Assembly (NCBI GenBank): GCA_004014935.1 | Contig: CP025325.1 | Coordinates: forward strand, 248,001-312,000 | Direction of reading: 5' to 3' | Length of the DNA stretch: 64,000 nucleotides | DNA from: Saccharomycopsis malanga | Lineage: Eukaryota; Ascomycota; Saccharomycetes; Ascoideales; Saccharomycopsidaceae | Part shown: positions 57,889 to 64,000 of the stretch, one piece after another | How the letters are laid out: every line of letters begins with the position of its first letter | Numbering within the stretch: the first letter of the stretch is position 1 | Notes under the pieces: generated by a model | What the model was told of the DNA's origin: nothing | The model's input: the letters and a program-made list of their open reading frames with translations, nothing else | Databases searched by the model: none | Translations under genes and position numbers: made by a program

Positions 57889-59128
57889 TTATTCCTTTGG
57901 CCTGTATATTATATATCAGGTTAATGTATACTAAGTGTATTGTTGTGTGTCATTCAATGTATCATTTTCGCTAGTACACTATTATGGTCTTATCAGCCTT
58001 TTATTAGCAATTCAGAGGTTGTTAACTAAAGTTACACCGTGTCTTCTTATTAAAAGACAATTTTACAACATGTTCTTTAGCAAAGAGATCTTGTACAATT
58101 CAAAACAACCATACAATTTTAACACATTGCCTTTGAATTACACACAACCAAGCTTGGCTCAATTCTACCACTCAATATCTTTTTTGCCATTATTTACTGA
58201 TATTCAATGCTGAAGCGTCAAACTGTATATTCAACATGCAACAATAGATAGCGCTATACAGCCTTTTGCAGAGCCTATAATTGTTTTTCATGAAATACCT
58301 CGAAATTGCCTGATTAACCCCTTGTCAAAATTGGGATTTTGGCCAGTTGCGAAAGCTGCTACAACAATAGACAATACATTGGTAGTGCATTAACTCTCTT
58401 ATATAATGATAATAATCTTATATTTCAAGCCCAGTACATGTCAGTTTCGTATATACTCGCTATGTCTAATGGGACTTGGTAAAACACAGTGGGGAAAACC
58501 CAAAAAATTCCTTAAACTTGTCACTAAATTGGAATGTAAGCACTATACTGGGTCTAGGTCGTGTTAGGCAGTTACATCGTCTGTTCAATATCGTAAAGTG
58601 TTCTTGTTGGGAATGCGTAAATTTCTTAGGTTTGTTTCTCTTCTTCAAGAGTACTAACCACTGACCCATCCGGCCCAGTGGCTTCTTATACGGCCCAACG
58701 GCATATTTTTAATATTGATTTGGTTCAATTCTTCGTAGAAAGGGCCAAGTTTGACTTGTTTCTTTCTAATCATTTTTAAACAAGCTCGCATTTCTTAGAC
58801 ATTTCTACAATATTGAACAAAACAATAATCATATATTTTCAATACTTTATCCATTACCACGTATATATTCCCAACGCTGTAATTGCTTATTCACACACAA
58901 TGTCCAATGAGTGAGAAGAGCCAACATTACAACTTTATTAGTTTTTTCATTTAAACACCAGTCACATCAACATTGGAAAGTCTAATCTCAGCTGGGTCTT
59001 AATGCTGAAAACTAAACGCTTGCTTCTCTCGTAAACCGTTCAATATTGGCTTCAGGTCCTTTGAATTATATGGATTTTTGAAAAGTACATTATACATCAC
59101 TACTGTACATCTTCGAATCCTACAAAGA
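57889..59128. other. Intergenic region, convergent gene ends
   Basis: Contains the SINE A copy at 58405-58682. The other stretches (57889-58400, 58690-59128) show no open frames with codon structure and no RNA gene that I can recognise. Confidence 0.6.
58405..58682 (-). mobile_element. SINE family A, near full length
   Basis: On the minus strand: CCACTGGGCCGGATGGGTCA, GTGGTTAGTACTCTTGAAGA, a decayed box B region, ACGACCTAGACCCAGTATAG, GGGTTTTCCCCACTGTGTTT, ACCAAGTCCCATTAGACATA, GCGAGTATATACGAAACTGA, TACTGGGCTTGAAATATAAG and an ATTATTATCA tail. Flanks share TCTTATA, a weak target-duplication candidate. Confidence 0.82.
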
Positions 59129-59481
59129 CTACTGCAATTCAGCATCCTCATCGTACCCCAAAGCAAAAACAGAATCTGTTTCTGAGAAGCCCTCATGACG
59201 GGATTCATCGCTATCGAGCAGCAATGCAGGTGTGTTGGTGAATTTCTGTCTTAGCAATTGAACAAAATGACGGAGCGAGATGCTGTCAAAAATGCTATAG
59301 TTATCGTCATAAGTATTGAGTAGTGATTTTGGATGGCTAAGTTCGTGTTGAATCAATGAGTTGACCCTATTAGTTATGAGACGGTTTCTAGAGGAATCCC
59401 CGGAACCACGGTTCAAATCACCGTGAGAAAGTTGAGTTTCCCAGGGATTTTCAGACACATGGTTTGGTTGCCTTTCAAAAC

Positions 59482-59536
<55 letters not shown>

Positions 59537-61291
59537 TGAACCGTCCCAGAGAAGAAAGTCCAATTCGTCCAAATAAAACTTTTTCTTGAGACTGATCAAA
59601 AGGGTGTTTTTCTTTGCGGAGTTTATTGTTTGAAGGATTTGGATAAAGACAGGAAAGAGGATAAAATAAGGCAAGATGTTATTGACTTTCTGACCAAAGC
59701 CTATCAAGTTCAAGGAGTTGCCCAAGAAGAGAGCGAACTGAGACTTTTGAAAGTGTCCGGGGGTGTTTGGGCTTGTATTGGACAAGATTTGTTTGTTCAA
59801 AAGGGTCAAGAAGTTGTACGATAAAGGTATAGTCAATCTGATGGCATATGAGCTATACCAAAGACAGGAGGACGGGTTGGAGTTTTTGTTGATAAGTTTG
59901 TAATAGAGAAACACCTTTGTTTTGGAAAGAGAGATTAGTGAGTTGAAACACATGTAACCAAGCGATATCAAGATGGATATGGTGGTGAGCAAGCCTTTGT
60001 TGATGAAAACATTGAAAATGAGCATGTTAAGGAGAGATAGTTTTGTATTATGAAAAAGCTCCGAGAATATGACTATAACGGAAAAAAGCATGAATATGGC
60101 TGCAAACACCCGCAAACAGAACGGATTTACATAGTAATAATACCAATATTTGGATCTTGACGATTTAAAAAGAATCCCATTAATCAAGTTGTTGACAGAA
60201 TATTTCAGATGCGTTTTATTAGGAGCGCGAAAGATCAAGGAATGGCTGCTTTTTGAAGCTTTTATATCTTGAAACTTGATGACTTTTTTCAAAAGATGAT
60301 AATAATGAGATTCGTCTACCAATAAATTATAGTACGAATCCTTAAAGTTTCTGGTCACATTTTCAAGAAACTCGTCTGATAACTGATTATTCACTACCAC
60401 AAGTTCTTGATTGAATCTATTGTTATAATTTGTGAGATTTCTTTGTAAACTACTACCTGACAGTACTGAGTTATTACCACCTGCTGAGCCCTCTCCAATA
60501 TCATTGCCGATATTACGGTTGTATCTGAACAGGTTCTCTAAAGCGTTATATAGATATTCGATCCAAGCACGATGGTAGGCGTTGTTTTGCAACTCGACAA
60601 TAGAATGCAAATTATTTATCAACGCCACAATTTCTTTAAAGTTTGTTTTAGAATCGTAGAAACTTTCTTTTGCATTGAGAAGCCGTACGAAATAATGATC
60701 TGCCAAATGTTGGTCATCAAGCCGAGTGATCATTGAGTCCCAGAACATACTTTTGGGCAAATTTATTAATCCATACCCCATGAACCAAATGGCTAGTATC
60801 AAGGTATAACTATGGGATAATATAATCACCAAGGCTTTGATTGATTCAAAGGACAAACCAATACTGAAATACACATAAACAAGCCCAACTGCACCAGCAA
60901 GAAAATATGCCAGATAAAACTTGATATTGTACACAACACTATCCTTGAGCCTTTTACTGAGTATAAAGTTATCCGAAGAGTAGTAGCATTGCACTATTGG
61001 TAGCACAAACCACGTGAGAAAAAAACCTAGCCAATAGTTCAACCGCCACATGTTAAGAATGACAGTCTTGGACTCCACATAGAAGAAACTAGAACGGTCT
61101 TCTGGCTTGAGCGCCGTCAGCAGTATAAGATCTATGGGAAGCAAAAAGATAATTGAGAACGGAATATAGAGCGCCAAAATCAATATCAAGGATAACACTG
61201 GCGGATTATTGAGTATATTGCTAAACTTATTTACTGAATATACTGAAAGAGCAGTGCTCACTCCAAATGCCACCAACAAACATTGCCACAT
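59129..61291 (-). CDS. LMBR1-domain multi-pass membrane protein
   Basis: 720 residues from the ATG at 61291 (MWQCLLVAFG); a GTG-initiated extension of six codons is less likely. About five membrane segments in the first 210 residues are followed by a long charged region. A second group of about four segments follows (from FAAIFMLFSVIVIFSELFHN onward), as in LMBR1/LMBD2 proteins of unclear function (receptor- or transporter-like, at the plasma membrane or endomembranes). KPEDRSSFFYVESKTVILNM and the RLNYWLGFFLTWFVLPIVQ segment are the most family-like parts. An uninterrupted run of about 18 aspartates (about residues 584-601) comes from a pure trinucleotide repeat at 59483-59538 and will probably vary in length between strains. 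The C-terminal tail is soluble and acidic. Confidence 0.8.
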
Positions 61292-61761
61292 TGTTTTTAG
61301 TGTGTACACTGTTATTGCATTGAGTTATTCTTTACTATTTTGACATATATCTTACCAAAATCCCAACTCCCTATGGCATCGCACCCTAAAAATACCTTGC
61401 TTTTTTGACCCTTTTCATTATCACCATCCTACTTTTCGAAGGTTGTGGTTGTGCGCCCTGGTGGGGGTATCCGTACCCTCCAGGAACAAGTGGACAAGTT
61501 TGAAGAGTGGATGGTTTAAGATGAGGATGAAAATGTTGATTAGCGAGACATTGAGGGTAAAGAGGTTGATTTGCGGGTGTATTTGGTAGTTTTTTCCATC
61601 TTGAATGACGTGGGTTATAAGTAGTTGTTTTTAAAGAGGCTTTTAAGCGATTGTTGGATCCCCGAATTTCACTTTGAAGATATATGACCAACAATATAGC
61701 AGTTGATGGCCAAAAGAACAGTAAAAGAGAAATTTCCAAATACACATAATAAAACAGAAAA
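61292..61761. other. Divergent promoter region between the LMBR1 gene and PPG1
   Basis: A minus-strand frame of 119 codons is open here but has no ATG near its start, so I do not call it. No other feature. Confidence 0.5.
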
Positions 61762-62771
61762 ATGCCCAGTTATAGTATGTATCAAGTTAGGCTGCAAAGG
61801 TGAGTTTTTGCGCGGAAATACTAACAAAAATAGCAAATTATAATCTAGACAAATGCATTGAAATGCTCTATAACCGCCAGCTACTCCCCGAAGTGGTGAT
61901 CCAGGCGCTCTGTAACAAGCTTAAAGAGCTCCTAATCAAAGAGTCGAACGTAGTGTACATAAGTACGCCCGTGACAGTGATTGGAGACATCCATGGGCAG
62001 TTCCATGATTTGATTGAAATATTCAAAATAGGCGGATTTGCGCCAGATACAAACTACCTATTTCTTGGGGATTATGTGGACCGTGGCATGTTTTCCGTAG
62101 AAACCATTACTTTACTTATATGCCTCAAATTGCGGTATCCAAGCCGAATCAACTTGGTACGAGGCAACCACGAATCCAGGCAGATCACCCAGAATTATGG
62201 GTTCTATACAGAATGCCAGCGTAAATACGGAGGCTCTACGAACGTATGGACCTATTTCACTGACATGTTTGACTATTTGATTCTCAGTGTAGTCATTAAT
62301 AACGAAATATTCTGTGTGCATGGAGGCCTATCGCCTAATGTTCATCATATTGATCAAATCAAGCTTGTAGACCGGTTTCGTGAAATACCCCATGAAGGCC
62401 CAATGGCAGATTTGGTGTGGTCAGACCCAGATGACGAGGAAAACGATTTCCAACTAAGTCCTCGTGGAGCTGGTTATACTTTTGGAGTCGACGTGGTGAA
62501 AAAGTTTCTTATTTTGAATAACATGAACAAAATCCTAAGAGCCCATCAATTATGTAACGAAGGTTATCAGATATACTTCAATGGGCTCGTCACTACCGTA
62601 TGGTCTGCTCCTAATTATTGCTATCGATGTGGAAACAAAGCTAGCATCTTAGAAATATACAATAACAACGACAGTTTTTTCAATGTGTTTGAAGAAAGCC
62701 CCGAAAACCGAAAAGAAATCGAAATGATGAATAATTCGCCTAGCAAAAATTATGTTGAATATTTTCTATAG
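61762..62771 (+). CDS. PPG1: Protein phosphatase 2A-like catalytic subunit Ppg1 (two exons)
   Basis: Serine/threonine phosphatase of the PP2A family, linked in Saccharomyces to glycogen accumulation and to the Far complex. Exon 1 is only 13 nt (61762-61774, MPSY plus one base). The 59-bp intron has the canonical GTATGT, TACTAAC and TAG, and exon 2 is 61834-62771, giving 316 residues. Without splicing the frame has no ATG upstream of an internal methionine. Metal-binding motifs GDIHGQ (55-60), GDYVDRG (83-89) and RGNHE (114-118) are intact, as are CVHGGLSP and the C-terminal YFL used for methylation and scaffold binding. The segment NRQLLPEVVIQALCNKLKEL and SAPNYCYRCGNKASILEIYN match Ppg1 better than Sit4 or Pph3. 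It is about 50 residues shorter than Saccharomyces Ppg1, through loss of the C-terminal insert. Confidence 0.92.
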
Positions 62772-63643
62772 ACCTTGTCTTTTATGTATATTATTGAACC
62801 TTTTTTTTTTCTTGTAGATTTGTTTGTATTGGAATGTGAAAAGTAGGTAATTGATTGCAATTAGGTAATAAACGAAACCTCCTTTGGTTTACAAAAATTG
62901 TCGTTTTTGACTTTTCAATGTGTTTTGCTTCTCATCTTGTAATTTGCTAACAGACTATAGCTTGTGGTGTAATAACAATAAGGCGAACCAATAGGGCTTG
63001 AGAACTCTCTACTGGTCGTGTTTTCCATAGCCGCTTTTCATTTTCTAATTTTGGGGATTTATTGCTTCTGAAGCTGTTGGTATTTATCTGTACTGGCTAT
63101 TTAAGAGAAAAATAGTAGGCAAAGACAAACTACTCCCAGCTTTATTTTCAGCAACTGATTACTTATAAATATACTGTCAATATGTACAGGCAACATTAAC
63201 AAATATATTTTTAATGGATGATATCATGCCTTTGTAATGACTTGATTCAACAATTACGAAAAATCAATTTTTAGATAACTACTCTCAGTTTGCTTCACTA
63301 TTTCCAGTCGACTCTCGGTAGGAATAACATAAGCTAAATCATAAATTTAGCAATCTAGCGTATATCAACCATATATACATGTTTTAGCATTCAATTATAT
63401 ATACATATGTTAGCATTCAACTATATATATTCATATTTCTAGCAAACTGTAATATTTATAAAAAGACTTCTATATACGTCATGTTCTGTATCATTTGATT
63501 CGCTTATTGGCATGGTGCAGTTCTGATAGGAATGTCATTGATCGATAATATGTTACTTCTATGTATTGCATCTTTTTTATTTTCAACCAAGGCTCTTTTC
63601 CCAGCAGCAGAGCCGTATGGCTCAGTGGATATAACATTTCGTA
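62772..63643. other. Intergenic region between PPG1 and ABZ1
   Basis: AT-rich. TATATACATATGTTAGCATT-type units repeat about three times at 63360-63440. A SINE A head-like fragment (GCCGTATGGCTCAGTGGATA) lies at 63611-63630, within 15 bp of the ABZ1 stop codon. No gene. Confidence 0.55.
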
Positions 63644-64000
63644 TTAAGAAAAAATCTGACGGATGCTGTCCAACTTGACATTCATTTCTTGCCATTCTCC
63701 TTCGGGATCACTCAAAGCAGTTATAGCACCGCCGGCTCCAATTCTCCATTTGGTAAACTTTGCATCATTCTTTGGCCCGTAAGTGAACATGGAGCGAATC
63801 ACGACACTCCAGTCGGCCTGGTCATCTATTGACCAGTAACCATAAACACCGCTGTAGATGCCGCGGTTTCCGTAGCCCGGCAGTTCTATCTCATGTTGCA
63901 AAAGTTCTACGGACCGTTTTTTGGGAGCACCAGTCATGGATCCCGGAGGTAAGGAGGTTGAGAGGATGTTTAAGCCAATGGATTCATTAGTTGTGGACTT
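63644..64000 (-). CDS. ABZ1: Aminodeoxychorismate synthase (PABA synthase), C-terminal part, cut by the window edge
   Basis: Converts chorismate and glutamine to aminodeoxychorismate, the first step from chorismate to p-aminobenzoate and folate. Only the last 118 codons are inside the window, and the frame is open to its edge. SLPPGSMTGAPKKRSVELLQ is the chorismate-binding signature. RGIYSGVYGYWSIDDQADWS and RIGAGGAITALSDPEGEWQE are the conserved end of the component I domain. PGSMTGAPKKRS separates it from the related anthranilate synthase (Trp2), which usually reads TVSGAPKIRAM. The amidotransferase half would lie outside the window. Confidence 0.85.
   Translation of the reverse strand, partial: KSTTNESIGLNILSTSLPPGSMTGAPKKRSVELLQHEIELPGYGNRGIYSGVYGYWSIDDQADWSVVIRSMFTYGPKNDAKFTKWRIGAGGAITALSDPEGEWQEMNVKLDSIRQIFS

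Noticed and set aside
61386-61745. 119-codon minus-strand frame between the LMBR1 gene and PPG1, hydrophobic N-terminus
   Set aside because: It starts at GTG with no ATG nearby, begins 16 bp from the PPG1 ATG, and resembles no family. It most likely overlaps promoter DNA by chance.

Overview
The window is nuclear DNA of a budding yeast (Saccharomycotina). The proteins are typical yeast orthologues: Erg13, Ira1/2, Tub1, Sir2/Hst1, Mrp10, Sdh5/Emi5, Prp11, Ppg1, Ers1, Yat2, Yml131w, a Cbr1-type reductase and Abz1. Six genes have one short 5'-proximal intron each, with GTGAGT, GTAAGT or GTATGT donors and a CTAAC-type branch site 7-13 nt from the acceptor. The TUB1 intron sits after nucleotide 25 of the coding sequence, as in Saccharomyces. 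I cannot name the species. CTG codons lie at hydrophobic positions, which fits leucine but does not prove it.

Layout. 1-5575: asparaginase, then a large minisatellite with two extra copies of the gene's 3' end, then the first composite retroelement. 5576-8949: a polo-like kinase and an unrecognised basic protein. 8950-13737: gene desert of minisatellites, SINEs and a LINE relic. 13738-20785: YAT2-type carnitine acetyltransferase, repeats and ERG13. 20786-24218: a SINE-head array and a minisatellite cassette. 24219-32510: one very large IRA RasGAP gene. 33411-38123: a stress-type MDR oxidoreductase and a Zn2Cys6 regulator. 38124-46809: retroelements, cytochrome b5 reductase, TUB1, SIR2 and MRP10. 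46810-57888: an MTF2-like gene, SDH5, ERS1, PRP11 and a C2H2 protein among more SINEs. 57889-64000: an LMBR1-domain protein, PPG1 and the 3' part of ABZ1. Genes are single transcription units, with no operons and no metabolic cluster.

The unusual part is the intergenic DNA. About 22 copies or fragments of a tRNA-headed SINE of about 300 bp (called family A here) occur, roughly one per 3 kb. One full copy has a 14-bp target-site duplication. Six copies of a longer repeat of about 1 kb (family B) start with a tRNA(Tyr)-like segment and mostly sit directly behind a family A copy, in the same orientation and with conserved junctions. A relic of a non-LTR retrotransposon reverse transcriptase at 10.9-11.4 kb is a possible source of the machinery. 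Separately, five genes have their 3' ends duplicated downstream with repeat DNA between the copies, and a sixth has its 3' flank triplicated. Repeat names A, B and C are mine. Copy boundaries were judged by eye and may be off by 10-20 bp.
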